From UBA6623 sp965238125 (GTDB lineage Bacteria; Acidobacteriota; Terriglobia; Bryobacterales; UBA6623): a DNA stretch of 64,000 bases. The stretch is from NCBI GenBank assembly GCA_965238125.1, contig OZ250179.1:3906001-3970000 (forward strand), written 5' to 3'. The translations under genes and the position numbers were made by a program. The notes under the pieces were generated by a model that saw nothing but the letters and a program-made list of their open reading frames with translations, made no database searches and was not told the DNA's origin. The stretch's first letter is position 1, and every line of letters begins with the position of its first letter. Positions 9,307-18,611 of the stretch are shown here, one piece after another.

Positions 9307-9792
9307 TCACGGTCTCGTGCTTGCGAACTTCCGCACTTGACCGTCGGCAAGTTCAGATTGATCCAACAACCGGCTAACTCTCTGGCGGTAATTCTCGGCG
9401 GGCTCCCGCTCCCCTCGCTCCCAGCGCGCCAAGGTGGTCGGATCAACGCCAAGTCTCTTGGCCATTTCTTTCTGCGTCCAGCCCTGGACTCGTCGGTGTC
9501 GAACAAGCTGTTCGGCAAGAGTCACAGCTTGTGGCAGCGGACAGTAGCCAAGAAACTCGACGATTGGTTTCAGATACCGCCAGTGGGGCGTGGATGTGTT
9601 GCTTTCCCAGTTCCAGACGCAGGATTCCGTTACTCCAAGAAGTCTTGCGACCTCGCTCTGGAGCATTCTCCGATCGAGGCGTCGGTTGCGGAGGTGATCG
9701 CCCAATGTTTTCAATTGCTTAGGGCGAGCCGGATTCTGTGGCTTGATTCCCCGGAGGCGCACATGGCAAAAAGGCAACGCAGGAATGCCCAT
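9307..9792 (-). CDS. XRE-type DNA-binding regulator
   Basis: A 161-residue protein with two helix-turn-helix stretches. The first (LQSEVARLLGVTESCVWNWE) and second (TQKEMAKRLGVDPTTLARWE) are classical XRE motifs ending in the WE recognition helix. The N-terminal segment (KPQNPARPKQLKTLGDHLRNRRL) is typical of a family of short XRE proteins often found as singletons in accessory DNA. The chosen ATG at 9792 overlaps the broken 5' end of comM on the other strand, so a later start is possible because the conserved part begins near KTLGDH. Its target is unknown. It sits directly beside IS630 copy B and may have arrived with accessory DNA. Confidence 0.8.
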   Translation of the reverse strand: MGIPALPFCHVRLRGIKPQNPARPKQLKTLGDHLRNRRLDRRMLQSEVARLLGVTESCVWNWESNTSTPHWRYLKPIVEFLGYCPLPQAVTLAEQLVRHRRVQGWTQKEMAKRLGVDPTTLARWERGEREPAENYRQRVSRLLDQSELADGQVRKFASTRP

Positions 9793-10250
9793 GCGGATAT
9801 TTCGGCGATCCCAACAGAGAGTGCCGCTGTACGCCGCCGATGATTCAACGGTACGTATCGAAGATCAGCGGGCCGCTACTGGACCGAATTGACATTCATG
9901 TGGAAGTTCCTCCGGTGAAGTATCGGGAATTGCGGTCCTCGCAGCCGACGGAATGCTCCGGTCGGATTCGTGACCGTGTGGAATGTGCGCGTGAAGTGCA
10001 GCTTGCCCGCGGGTTTGCGAACGCGCGGATGCCGTCGAAGAAGATTCGTGAGTTTTGCCGTTTGGATGAATCAGGAGAGCAGACGCTGGAAACGGCCGTG
10101 CAGCGGATGGGCTTGTCAGCGCGGGCCCATGATCGGATCTTGAAGGTGGCCCGAACGATCTGCGACCTGGAGGGTGCTACGGAGATTGGGGTACGACACC
10201 TGGCCGAGGCGGTCCAGTATCGAAGTCTGGACCGCACGTATTGGGCATAA
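9757..10250 (+). pseudogene. comM: ComM/YifB C-terminal fragment
   Basis: The frame ECPCGYFGDPNRECRCTPP joins MIQRYVSKISGPLLDRIDIHVEVPPV, the Cys-rich zinc-binding loop and arginine-finger region of ComM (Mg-chelatase-like AAA+ helicase acting in natural transformation). The fragment continues through the C-terminal helical domain to the normal end AEAVQYRSLDRTYWA. The Walker A and B portion, about 350 residues, is missing, and upstream sequence belongs to the XRE gene on the other strand. The start given is approximate. The protein cannot be functional without its ATPase core. The remainder may have been displaced by the adjacent IS nest. Confidence 0.85.
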
Positions 10251-10578
10251 CTCGCACTCGCTTTCCGGTCCATCAGCGAATTATTCGGGTTTGGCAGAGC
10301 CCGTATGTCTCGACCGCTGCACGCTTGAGTCAACAGCAACGTTCACGGCGGTGGGAGACGCCGCCACCAAGCCGAAGGAAATAGGCGTGTGGCGACAACC
10401 TTGTCAGGCCCATCCGCAACACTTCAGAGGTGTCATACCCGCAGGGACTCAGGTCCCTTGATTCAGCCTTCGATTGCGGCATGGTTCGACGCGGAAGGCC
10501 GAAAAATGACACCCGTCATAACGGAGGTGTCGGTCCCCGGGGCGTTGTAGAATTGTCCATGGGTTCGGGGTTTTCATC
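10251..10578. other. Gene-free spacer before the ppiC gene
   Basis: No coding frame with convincing features lies in these 328 bases. A short stem can form at GCGGTGGGAGACGCCGCC near 10346. The ppiC-type gene starts at a GTG on the right edge, so its promoter should be here, but I cannot point to clear -35 and -10 boxes. Confidence 0.4.
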
Positions 10579-11460
10579 GTGCTGATCGTCAACGGAGAGA
10601 GACTTCAGAATGCTGTCATCCAGCGTGAGGCGGAAGGGTTGCGGGCGAGGTTTCAGCGGATGTCGAACCAAGAACGGGCTCGGTACGGGTTGGAAACCGC
10701 GGACATGGAGAGAACGGCATTGGAATGGTCCCGCGAGAACGTGATCGAGAGGACATTATTGCGCCAGGAAGCTGAACGAGACACCGATTTGGTGGCGAAC
10801 GACGACGTTGAAGGAGCACTGGCAGAACTGAAGGATCGAGGGAAAGACGGGAAAATCGCGGCGGAACCTTTTGACGAAGACGTCGCGCGGCGGGAGATTT
10901 TGACTCGAATTCGTTTGGACCGTTTGCTCGGGAAGATTACGTCTCGCGTGTCCGCCCCCAAGAACAAGGAGATTGCGGATCATTATCGCAAGAACAAAGA
11001 GCGCTTCCGGGAACCGGAGACGGTGCAAGCGGCCCACATCGTCAAGAATGTCGGTGACGGCGTCACGGCAGAGGAAGCCTCGGAAGCAATGGCTTTGATT
11101 TGGAGGGAGTTGCAGACGGGTGCACGGTTTGAGACGCTGGCGGATCGCCACTCGGACTGTCCGGGGAACGGGGGAGATTTGGGGCGTTTCCCTCGGGGCG
11201 AGATGGTAGAGGAGTTCGATCGCGTGGTCTTCTCTCTTGAGGCAGGCACCGTCAGTTCGGTATTTCAGACTGTTTTCGGGTTTCATATTGCGAAGGTTTA
11301 TCAGCGTTTTCCCGAGCACATGAAGACGCTGGCGGAGGCTCGGGAAGAGATTCGCGAGCAACTAAGGAAGGACAAGGAAACAAGGGCTGTGGAGCGTTTC
11401 GTCGACGCGTTGCGAACCAAGGCGGATATTCGGGAGGAGTCTCACGACGATGAGGAATAA
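10579..11460 (+). CDS. Parvulin-type peptidyl-prolyl isomerase (NifM/SurA-like)
   Basis: A 293-residue protein from a GTG start. Residues 1-140 are a helical chaperone-like part with ENVIERTLLRQEA, as in NifM-like parvulins. Residues 145-245 form a rotamase (PpiC) domain with VQAAHIVKN, FETLADRHSDCPGNGGDLGRFPRGEM and FQTVFGFHIAKV. No signal peptide is evident, which argues for a cytoplasmic folding helper rather than a periplasmic SurA. The gene overlaps the downstream formylglycine-generating enzyme gene by 11 bases, so the two are probably translated together. A role in folding that enzyme or its clients is an inference from this overlap only. Confidence 0.88.
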   Translation: MLIVNGERLQNAVIQREAEGLRARFQRMSNQERARYGLETADMERTALEWSRENVIERTLLRQEAERDTDLVANDDVEGALAELKDRGKDGKIAAEPFDEDVARREILTRIRLDRLLGKITSRVSAPKNKEIADHYRKNKERFREPETVQAAHIVKNVGDGVTAEEASEAMALIWRELQTGARFETLADRHSDCPGNGGDLGRFPRGEMVEEFDRVVFSLEAGTVSSVFQTVFGFHIAKVYQRFPEHMKTLAEAREEIREQLRKDKETRAVERFVDALRTKADIREESHDDEE

Positions 11461-12445
11461 GCTCCCGCTTTCGGTAACAAGGGCGGCGGCGAACCCTTGT
11501 TGTGTTCCGAACAAGAAGCGGGCGAAACGTCTGGCGGAGTCAAGATGGTGCTCCGAGGCGAGGTCGCGCGCGACCGGAGGAGACAAGGAGGGGATGGTCC
11601 GACTCGACGGCGGCGAGTTCTTGATGGGGACGGAGTCGGATGCGGGTTTTCCGGCGGATGGGGAAGGACCGGTTCGGGAAGTGTGGATCGATCCGTTCTA
11701 TATGGATGTTCATCCGGTGACGAACGGGCGTTTTGAGGAGTTTGCCCGCGATAGCGGTTACCGGACGGAAGCGGAGAAGTTCGGCTGGTCGTTCGTTTTT
11801 TACAAGCAGTTGCCACGGGAAAAATACGGCGAGTTGGTCGATGACACGGTGGCGGGGCACGAGTGGTGGTGCAAGGTGCCGGGCGGCGACCGACGGCATC
11901 CGGAAGGGCCCGATTCCAGTATCAGCGGACGAATGGACTACCCCGTGACACACGTATCTTGGAAAGATGCGGCAGCCTATTGCCGGTGGGCGGGGAAGCG
12001 GTTGCCGACCGAGGCGGAATGGGAATATGCGGCCCGCGGTGGGTTGGAGCAGCACATGTATCCCTGGGGAGATGAATTAACGCCGGAAGGAAGGCACCTT
12101 TGCAACGTGTGGCAGGGGAAGTTCCCCGAACACGACACCGCGGAAGACGGTTACGCGGGGCCCTGTCCGGTAGAAGCGTTCGCGGCGAACGGCTACGGGA
12201 TCTTTTCGATCACGGGGAATGTTTGGGAGTGGTGCGCGGATTGGTGGGACCCGCAGTATCACGTCTTGGCGACGAGGGCGAATCCCGTGGGGCCGCCATC
12301 GGGTATTTCGAAAGTGATTCGAGGCGGGTCGTATTTATGTCACGAGTCGTATTGCAATCGGTATCGCGTAGCCGCTCGGACGTCGAATACACCGGATAGT
12401 GCGACGACAAACCTGGGTTTTCGATGTGCGCGAGATGCCGCATAG
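11450..12445 (+). CDS. Formylglycine-generating enzyme (copper-type sulfatase activator)
   Basis: A 331-residue FGE-sulfatase domain protein. It has the N-terminal CCVPNKKRA segment often seen in bacterial FGEs, then MVRLDGGEFLMGTE, a YPVTHVSWKDAAAYCRWAGKRLPTEAEWEYAARG core, and NVWEWCADW. The catalytic pair is in GGSYLCHESYC, corresponding to the copper-binding Cys pair of human and Streptomyces FGE, followed by RTSNTPDS. It is therefore a genuine oxidase that turns the Cys of CxPxR sulfatase motifs into formylglycine, rather than a generic SUMF1-like protein. No classical sulfatase is in this window. The early ATG is preferred over 11594 because the CC segment is conserved. Confidence 0.92.
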   Translation: MRNKLPLSVTRAAANPCCVPNKKRAKRLAESRWCSEARSRATGGDKEGMVRLDGGEFLMGTESDAGFPADGEGPVREVWIDPFYMDVHPVTNGRFEEFARDSGYRTEAEKFGWSFVFYKQLPREKYGELVDDTVAGHEWWCKVPGGDRRHPEGPDSSISGRMDYPVTHVSWKDAAAYCRWAGKRLPTEAEWEYAARGGLEQHMYPWGDELTPEGRHLCNVWQGKFPEHDTAEDGYAGPCPVEAFAANGYGIFSITGNVWEWCADWWDPQYHVLATRANPVGPPSGISKVIRGGSYLCHESYCNRYRVAARTSNTPDSATTNLGFRCARDAA

Positions 12446-12569
12446 GGGCTGTCACACTAGTTCAAAATTTTTTGCCGCTTTGTTTTCAGTGACTTAGGAA
12501 AATTGGGCGGCCGTTAGCGGCAGGCCGCGTGATAGTCTGGTGCCAGATAGAGTTTTCGGCTGGATGTCG

Positions 12570-12610
12570 AGGCCCTCTCCGATCGCGGATCGGAGGGGGC
12601 CTTCGTTGTT
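12570..12610 (+). terminator. Stem-loop terminator after the FGE gene
   Basis: A 14-bp near-perfect stem (GGCCCTCTCCGATC pairing with GATCGGAGGGGGCC, one G-T wobble) with a GCG loop, followed by TTCGTTGTT. It lies 125 bases after the FGE stop and separates it from the phage cluster. Confidence 0.7.
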
Positions 12611-12803
12611 AGGAGATGAGCGTCGGTTGGAAGTTGCGACCCTGAACAGGGAGCGATTTAGACAGCGACCTTGCTGAGCCGCGAAAAATGTTGACCAACG
12701 GAAAGGTTTGCGAGCCACACGGGATGGGAACCGGTCCGGCAGTGTGCAAGGCTGAACAGGACCTGATCGAGCTAGGAGATGCGACGAACGAGATCAGAGT
12801 CCT

Positions 12804-14114
12804 ATGGGAGCCGAGACAAAGGAATGGCTGCAAGTCAAGCGGGACATGGCATACAAACCGTTGCCGTCCCAGAAAGACTTTCACGCCAGCGACGCTCGGT
12901 TCAAGGGGTTTTCAGGACCGGTTGGGACAGGAAAGAGTGCGGCACTTTGCTACGAGTCGATTCGCGCGGCCTACTGCAACATCGGGCGCACGGGGTTGAT
13001 TGGGGCTCCGACGTACCCCATGCTGCGGGACGCGACGATGGTAACATTCTCGGATTTGTGCGAGTCAAGCGGCTTGCCGTTTCGGCTCAATAAGTCGACG
13101 AGTACGATCACGATGACGGACATCGGGTCGCGAATTTTATTTCGATCGCTGGACGAATTTGAGAGGTTGCGGGGTTCGAACCTTGCGTGGTTCGGCGTCG
13201 ACGAGATGACGTACACGGCCGAGGAGGCCTGGCTCCGTTTGGAGGCGCGACTTCGTGACCCGAAGGCCAATCGATTGCAGGGTTTCGGGGTTTGGACGCC
13301 CAACGGGTTTGATTGGGTCCATCGGCGCTTTCGAGCGGAGCAGGTGAACGGTTACGAACTGATCGAAGCTCGACCGTTCGAGAACGTCTACTTGTTGAAA
13401 GAGACACCGGATTATTACGAGCGGTTGCGTGAGAGCTACGACGAGAATTTCTTCCGGCAGGAGGTGCTGGGCGAATACCTCAATCGTCGGTCGGGGCAGG
13501 TGTACTGTGCCTTCGACAGGCGAGACAACGTGGGTGAAGCCGAGGTTGACCCCGGCGCGCCGTTACTGTGGTCGTGGGATTTCAATATCAATCCGATGGC
13601 GTCAGTCATCTGCCAGGAGCGGGACGGCCAGGTCGCGGTCGTGGACGAGATTGTGCTGGGAACGTCTTCGACTCCTGAAGTGTGCGAAGAGTTCTTGGAT
13701 AGATACGGGACACACCGGGGAGGTCTGACGATCTACGGGGACGCGAGCGGGGAGCAAACTCACACCGTGAACGGATCGTCGGATTATGACTTGATTCGAA
13801 AGTTCCTGCGGGAACATCGGCATTTGCGAGGGAAGTTGGTTGTTCCTCGGTCGAACCCTCGGGTTCGAGAAAGGATCAATGCAACGAACTCGCATCTGCG
13901 AAACGCCCAAGGGGATCGTCGACTGGTGGTTTCCGCGAGATGCAAGGAGTTGATCAAGGACTTGGAGGAAGTTTGCTACAAGCCCGGCAGCGGGCAGATC
14001 GACAAGGAACGGGATTCACGGCGGACGCACCTTTCCGACGCGCTCGGCTACTTACTTTGGCGCCGGACGAAGGGTTCCGAGAAGATCGGTGAGCGGGCGA
14101 ATCGGTTGATGTGA
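12804..14114 (+). CDS. Phage terminase large subunit
   Basis: A 436-residue packaging motor. The N-terminal ATPase has Walker A GPVGTGKS, an LRGSNLAWFGVDEM Walker B with catalytic Glu, and a coupling region GVWTPNG. The C-terminal RNaseH-like nuclease has SWDFNINP (first Asp), YGDASG (second Asp) and THLSDALGYLLW (last Asp). The start at 12804 gives 14 extra residues before MAYKPLPSQKDF, where most relatives begin, so 12846 is an alternative. It is the first gene of the structural cluster. No small terminase subunit is recognisable in the 358 bases before it. The portal gene follows after 12 bases. Confidence 0.93.
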   Translation: MGAETKEWLQVKRDMAYKPLPSQKDFHASDARFKGFSGPVGTGKSAALCYESIRAAYCNIGRTGLIGAPTYPMLRDATMVTFSDLCESSGLPFRLNKSTSTITMTDIGSRILFRSLDEFERLRGSNLAWFGVDEMTYTAEEAWLRLEARLRDPKANRLQGFGVWTPNGFDWVHRRFRAEQVNGYELIEARPFENVYLLKETPDYYERLRESYDENFFRQEVLGEYLNRRSGQVYCAFDRRDNVGEAEVDPGAPLLWSWDFNINPMASVICQERDGQVAVVDEIVLGTSSTPEVCEEFLDRYGTHRGGLTIYGDASGEQTHTVNGSSDYDLIRKFLREHRHLRGKLVVPRSNPRVRERINATNSHLRNAQGDRRLVVSARCKELIKDLEEVCYKPGSGQIDKERDSRRTHLSDALGYLLWRRTKGSEKIGERANRLM

Positions 14115-14126
14115 ACGGGGGAATTT

Positions 14127-15554
14127 GTGATTGAGCAACTGAATCGAGAACATCCCGAATACCGGGACCGCGAAGAGATGTGGAAGCGGTATTGGGACTT
14201 CTACGTTGGCGGCGAGCAGTTGCGGCGCAACGCGAGCTTGTTCCTTGTGCGACGCCAAAAGGAACCGAACGACGTCTATGCGGAGCGCCTCTCCAGAGTT
14301 TTCTACGAGAACTATCTGGGGTCGTGCATCGATTGGTATGCATCGACGCTTTTCCGCAGCCGGCCCGTGACAACATTTCGGTTGGGCAGCCTGCGGGTGG
14401 AGGACTTCTACGCGCGATTTCTGGATGACGGGGACCGGACGGGGAAGTCGTTGCTCGAAATTGCTCGCAAGGTGTTCATTGAAACGCTGGTGTATCGAGA
14501 AAGCTATGTGTTGATCGATTTCCCGAGGGTAAGCGGGGAAATCAGCAATCAGGCGGAGGAAGATGCACTCGGGAAGTCGCGGGCCTACTTGGTTCCCTAC
14601 TCTCCGCGGCAGTTGATCAATTGGCGGACGGACAAGCAAGGGGAATTCGAATGGGTCGTGCTGCGAACGCAGATGAGCTACCAAGAGAATTTAACCGACG
14701 ACGACACGATCACCGAACAGCAATGGCTCTATCTCGAGCGAGAGAATTTTCAGCTTTATTCGCGCAAGCGGCGCGAAGGAGCGGGAGGCACGAACGGGTC
14801 GAGCGACGTGATCGAGGGAGTCGAACTGATTGATCAGGGGCGGCACGGGCTGGCGGACCTGCGACGGGTTCCATTGGTCAAGATGGCGGTGACGGACGGG
14901 CTATGGTTGGCGAACAAGGTGTCGTTGTTACAACAAGAGCATTTCAACAAATCGAATGCACTCTCTTGGACCCTGCACATGGGGCTGTTCGCCATGCCGG
15001 TGATCTATTCGGAACGGGAGTGGCAACAGATTGTCGGTGAGGCTTACTACATTCAGCTGGGTCCCAACGATCGGTTTGGATGGACGGAACCGGAAGGACA
15101 TGTATTCCAGATCGCGGCGGACAACCTGGATCGGCTCAAGGACGAGATCTATCGGGTCTGCTACCTGATGAATCAGGCCGGAGGGCGTGAGGCGCGTCAT
15201 CTGGGACAGTCGGGTCTGAGCAAACAGCGCGATTTCGCGGTGACGCACGAAGTTCTGCGGACCTATGGGCGACTGATTAACGATTTCCTGCGGCAGATGC
15301 TTGGGCTGATCCGGTTGGCGCGCCGTGACGACGTGGAAATCGAAGTTACGGGGATGGATCAGTTCGATGTGCCGGAGTTTTCCGACGAGCTGGACCATGC
15401 CGAGGGCTTGCGTCGGCTTGCGATCGGTTCCACCCGATTGGATAAGGAAGTTCAGAAGCGGGTTGCCCTGAAGTATCTCGACGGGGCGACACAAGAGACG
15501 AAGAATGAGGTTGTCCGGGAGATTGAGGGGCAGCCGGTTGCGCGGGAGAGTTGA
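14127..15554 (+). CDS. Phage portal protein
   Basis: A 475-residue protein from a GTG start. The region YENYLGSCIDWYASTLF followed by a long middle part with YLVPYSPRQLINWR and the C-terminal helical clip/crown region (RLKDEIYRVCYLMNQAG, KQRDFAVTHEVLRTYGRLIND) match portal proteins of the type often annotated DUF4055/SPP1-like. It forms the dodecameric DNA channel at one capsid vertex and docks the terminase encoded just upstream. Length and order (terminase, portal, scaffold, coat) are canonical. Confidence 0.85.
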   Translation: MIEQLNREHPEYRDREEMWKRYWDFYVGGEQLRRNASLFLVRRQKEPNDVYAERLSRVFYENYLGSCIDWYASTLFRSRPVTTFRLGSLRVEDFYARFLDDGDRTGKSLLEIARKVFIETLVYRESYVLIDFPRVSGEISNQAEEDALGKSRAYLVPYSPRQLINWRTDKQGEFEWVVLRTQMSYQENLTDDDTITEQQWLYLERENFQLYSRKRREGAGGTNGSSDVIEGVELIDQGRHGLADLRRVPLVKMAVTDGLWLANKVSLLQQEHFNKSNALSWTLHMGLFAMPVIYSEREWQQIVGEAYYIQLGPNDRFGWTEPEGHVFQIAADNLDRLKDEIYRVCYLMNQAGGREARHLGQSGLSKQRDFAVTHEVLRTYGRLINDFLRQMLGLIRLARRDDVEIEVTGMDQFDVPEFSDELDHAEGLRRLAIGSTRLDKEVQKRVALKYLDGATQETKNEVVREIEGQPVARES

Positions 15555-15658
15555 TCGCGGTGTTGGATGACGGGTCGGTTAGAACCAGGGGAGCGGTGTA
15601 GACCCCGCGGGGGGACCTTGAACAGCTGACGAAGGAATAAGCGCTTGGATCGGATTTG

Positions 15659-15703
15659 CGCCGACGAGACCCGCCAAGGGGAGGGACTCGATCGGCGTTT
15701 TTG
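15659..15703 (+). terminator. Stem-loop after the portal gene
   Basis: CGCCGACGAG pairs with CTCGATCGGCG with one bulged A, then a T-rich tract (TTTTTGTTTT). It lies between portal and scaffold and may attenuate transcription between them. Confidence 0.55.
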
Positions 15704-15722
15704 TTTTGGGCGAGGAGATCGG

Positions 15723-16298
15723 ATGGGTTTTCTGAAGAACACGCAAGAGTCTCAGTTATTGGCCGAAGGAGGTACAGACCTCGAGGACATGGTGCGTAAG
15801 GCGATCGGAGAGTACATGCGGCAGAGCGCGGAGCGCGAAGAGCCCGTACTCAAGAACAAGCTCGGCGAGGAACGTCGGCGACGAGAGAGTCTTGAGCGGA
15901 AGCTGAACGAGGCGCAAGAAGAGAACCGCCGGACGCGCCGTCAATCGGACCAGGTTGACCGGCACTCGCAGATTCGGTCAGTGCTCCAGGGGTTGGGTGT
16001 TCGCAAAGTGGACCTTGCCTTCAAGTTGGTGAAGGACGACGTGTTTCGGGGTGAGGACGGCGAACTTTACGCCAACGTTGACGGCAAGCAGGTTCCGTGC
16101 GACGACTACCTGGCGGGCTTTGTCGCGGAGAACCCCGAGTTTTTGCCGCCGCGGATCGCCGGTGGCGCGGGGGCGGCCGCCGGTTCCGAGGGCCAGATGG
16201 GCCCGGGTTTTGATTTGAACAGAATTCGTCCGGGGATGAGCCGCGAGGACGCGGTTCAAGCTTGGCGAGAGGTGGCGCGGCTGACGGGACAGAGTTAG
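15723..16298 (+). CDS. Phage scaffolding protein
   Basis: A 191-residue protein directly before the coat gene. It has a charged coiled-coil stretch of about 70 residues (REEPVLKNKLGEERRRRESLERKLNEAQ), then a globular part (VRKVDLAFKLVKDDVFRG, VDGKQVPCDDYLAGFVAENPEF) and a Gly/Ala-rich linker with a C-terminal helix (SREDAVQAWREVARL). Position, size and helix-rich build are those of internal scaffolds that guide procapsid assembly. An upstream in-frame extension to 15645 is not used, because it would run through the terminator. Confidence 0.75.
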   Translation: MGFLKNTQESQLLAEGGTDLEDMVRKAIGEYMRQSAEREEPVLKNKLGEERRRRESLERKLNEAQEENRRTRRQSDQVDRHSQIRSVLQGLGVRKVDLAFKLVKDDVFRGEDGELYANVDGKQVPCDDYLAGFVAENPEFLPPRIAGGAGAAAGSEGQMGPGFDLNRIRPGMSREDAVQAWREVARLTGQS

Positions 16299-16392
16299 CC
16301 GGGTCGCCGGAAAGCGGCCCCGCCATGCCCGAGAAGCAGTGCGCCGAACCGGAGCGCGGGCGCGGCGGGGAGTGACGAGTTTCGAGTAGCAG

Positions 16393-16416
16393 CGGGGCCC
16401 GGAAGCCCCATTTTTT
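16393..16416 (+). terminator. Terminator before the coat gene
   Basis: GGGGC, loop CCGGAA, GCCCC, then A and six T. It sits 21 bases before the coat gene start, just ahead of a strong AAGGAGG ribosome binding site. It may set the ratio of scaffold to coat. Confidence 0.6.
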
Positions 16417-16950
16417 CGACAGCAAGGAGGAAATCAATGGCGGCAATTACATCCGCGAACGTTGCGCAAGCAATCGTGAAACTGGTGGCAGCCGACGCGC
16501 TGCCCGCTTTGATGGGGAACCTGATCATGGGGAACCTGGTGAACCGGAATTATGAGCCGGTTCTGGGCCAGGCCGGTGACACGGTGAATATCCCGATTGT
16601 CCCGAGCATGGTGGCGAACAACATTGCCGAAGGCGGCACGGTGACGACGCAGAACCCGAGTTTGGGCAATGCGCAGATCGTGCTCAACACGCATGCCGAG
16701 GCGACTTTCCAGATTCCGGACGTGACGAAAGTCTTGGCGGTGCCGGATCTGTTGCGTATCTATATGGAACCCGCGGTCGTTGCGATCGCGGAAAAGATCG
16801 AGACGGACCTGTTGAACCTGTATGCCTCGTTCACCTCGAACGCGACGTTGGGTACAGCGGGGACGGCGTTGACCGAAGCCGTCATTGATCAGGCGGAGAC
16901 GAGCTTGTTTCAAGCCAAAGTTCCGCAAAGCCAGCCGAAGTACCTGGTGA

Positions 16951-18611
16951 CCATGATTTCCGATTTGGCTCCTCTGACGGCACGAGTCTACACCCTCACC
17001 CGGCGAAGCGCAACCATTTCTCCACCCGAAAGAGGCGGCGGCTGAGGCGGGACCGATCGAGCCCCCTTCTTGCCCCTCATGGGGGCTGATCCGCCGCTGC
17101 GAAGTCAATTTCGCAGACACCCCTCCGAGCTTCCGTCCTCAGTACACAGATTTCGCATTCGCCAAGTGCGGTGCTAACCACCCGGCACAGGCAGCGCCCA
17201 GATCCTCCGCAGCATGTCGCCAAACAGCCGCCGGTTCAGATGTCCCTCGGCCAAGAGCAACCAGTAGTACCGCGCGTGCTTGACCAATCTGCCGCCCGTC
17301 TTCATCAACCGCTGCTGCAAGCTCGTCAGTGACCACGTCTTGATCCTGTGCGGCAACCCGAGTCGCCGCCACAGGTTGCCCAGGTTGTAGGCCGGCACGC
17401 TTAACTGCAAGCGCACCTCGTTCGCCCGGAAGCGATGGCACGACAGCCGCGTCCAGTGCGTCGCTTGCTTACCTTCTTTGATCCACTGCTCCGCCGTGCC
17501 GCGCTTGTTGTAGAAACGCACCACCGACCGGCTTGGCAAGCTCATGTTCGTCACGATAAAACCGACGCGCGCGAATAGCTCGCCCTGGTGGTGCTCGACC
17601 TTGGCGACAACTCGTCTCGGCCCCTTCCAGCTCTCCGCCTGATAGCGAAAGCTCTTGTAGCGCACTAGCGGCTTGCGGCCGGGCCTCCCCGGCGGACGAA
17701 ACAGGATGTCTTCGATCTCCAGCTCCAGGTTCTTATTGGCCGGAATGCGGATCGCGTAGTCCGCGCCGCGCTCCTCCAGCGCCTCGTAGATCTCCGGCTT
17801 GGCAAAGGCGGCATCGCCCCGGAAGGCGACCTGCTTGCCCGCAGCCTGTTGGCGCTCGATCTCCGGCAACAATAGCTCATCCCAGTCCTCGGCGCTGTGC
17901 ACGTTGCCGGGACGCAGCTTGGCAGCGAGGCAATCACCATGACCGTTGAACAAAAGCAACGGGTGGTAGCAGACCGACTCGAAGTGTCCGTTGTAGGCAC
18001 TGCCTTCCTGTTGGCCATGGACCGGACTCTCGGTGGAGTCCATGTCCAGAACGACCCGCTCGGAGTCGTCGAACGCCTCCGCTTGCCCGACCAACTCTCG
18101 GTTCAGCGCCATCAGCCCCAGCAGGTTCTCTTCGCTCGCCGGCATCTCCGTCTCGAAGCCGTGCAGCGTCGAGGTCAAGGCCGCTCGGCGATCCCAGTTC
18201 CTCTGCGAGCCGATCAAGCGAAACGTCGGGTCAGCCGACACTCGGACGGCGTCGTTGACGTCCTCGTAGCCTGCCAAGCGGCTGTAGATCGACTGCCGCA
18301 ACAGATCAGCGAGCGTGAACTGCTTGTTGGTGCCTTGCCGGGAGTCGCTGAGATGCTCGTCAATCAGTTCTCCGAGACCGAGCCGTTCGTCCAGTTCGCG
18401 AACCAAAATCAGGCCACCGTCGGAAGTGACGTGCGATCCCTGGAAATCGACTTTCAACGAGCCGTTGAAACTTAGCTGGAATGGCTTGGTTTGTTTTTCA
18501 CCCATTGGGTGTTGGCCTCCATGGCGTCCTCATCGGGCTCTAGCCCCTATGAATAAAGACGCTCAAGGCCGCCGGAAGGTCGAGAGGTCTGAATCAAATT
18601 GGAAATGCGGG
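16951..18611 (-). mobile_element. IS1380-type element, copy 2 (divergent)
   Basis: 1661 bases inside the coat gene, flanked by GGTGA at 16946-16950 and 18612-18616. The terminal repeats are degenerate (CCATGATTTCCGATTTGG at the left, the complement CCCGCATTTCCAATTTG at the right). It has diverged clearly from copies 1, 3 and 4 at base level, including entirely different sequence downstream of the transposase stop, so it is a sister element and not a product of the same recent burst. Confidence 0.9.
17174..18505 (-). CDS. IS1380-family transposase (divergent copy)
   Basis: 443 residues, same length as the other copies, with roughly one residue in eight changed. The catalytic aspartates are kept in VVLDMDSTES and AFRGDAAFA, with EQWIKEGK as the acidic third site. 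The open frame is intact, so the element may still be mobile and could in principle restore the coat gene by leaving precisely. Confidence 0.93.
   Translation of the reverse strand: MGEKQTKPFQLSFNGSLKVDFQGSHVTSDGGLILVRELDERLGLGELIDEHLSDSRQGTNKQFTLADLLRQSIYSRLAGYEDVNDAVRVSADPTFRLIGSQRNWDRRAALTSTLHGFETEMPASEENLLGLMALNRELVGQAEAFDDSERVVLDMDSTESPVHGQQEGSAYNGHFESVCYHPLLLFNGHGDCLAAKLRPGNVHSAEDWDELLLPEIERQQAAGKQVAFRGDAAFAKPEIYEALEERGADYAIRIPANKNLELEIEDILFRPPGRPGRKPLVRYKSFRYQAESWKGPRRVVAKVEHHQGELFARVGFIVTNMSLPSRSVVRFYNKRGTAEQWIKEGKQATHWTRLSCHRFRANEVRLQLSVPAYNLGNLWRRLGLPHRIKTWSLTSLQQRLMKTGGRLVKHARYYWLLLAEGHLNRRLFGDMLRRIWALPVPGG

Noticed and set aside
12688..12999. Possible small terminase subunit before the large subunit
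   Set aside because: The frame overlaps the terminase gene and has no helix-turn-helix; composition is that of a shadow frame.
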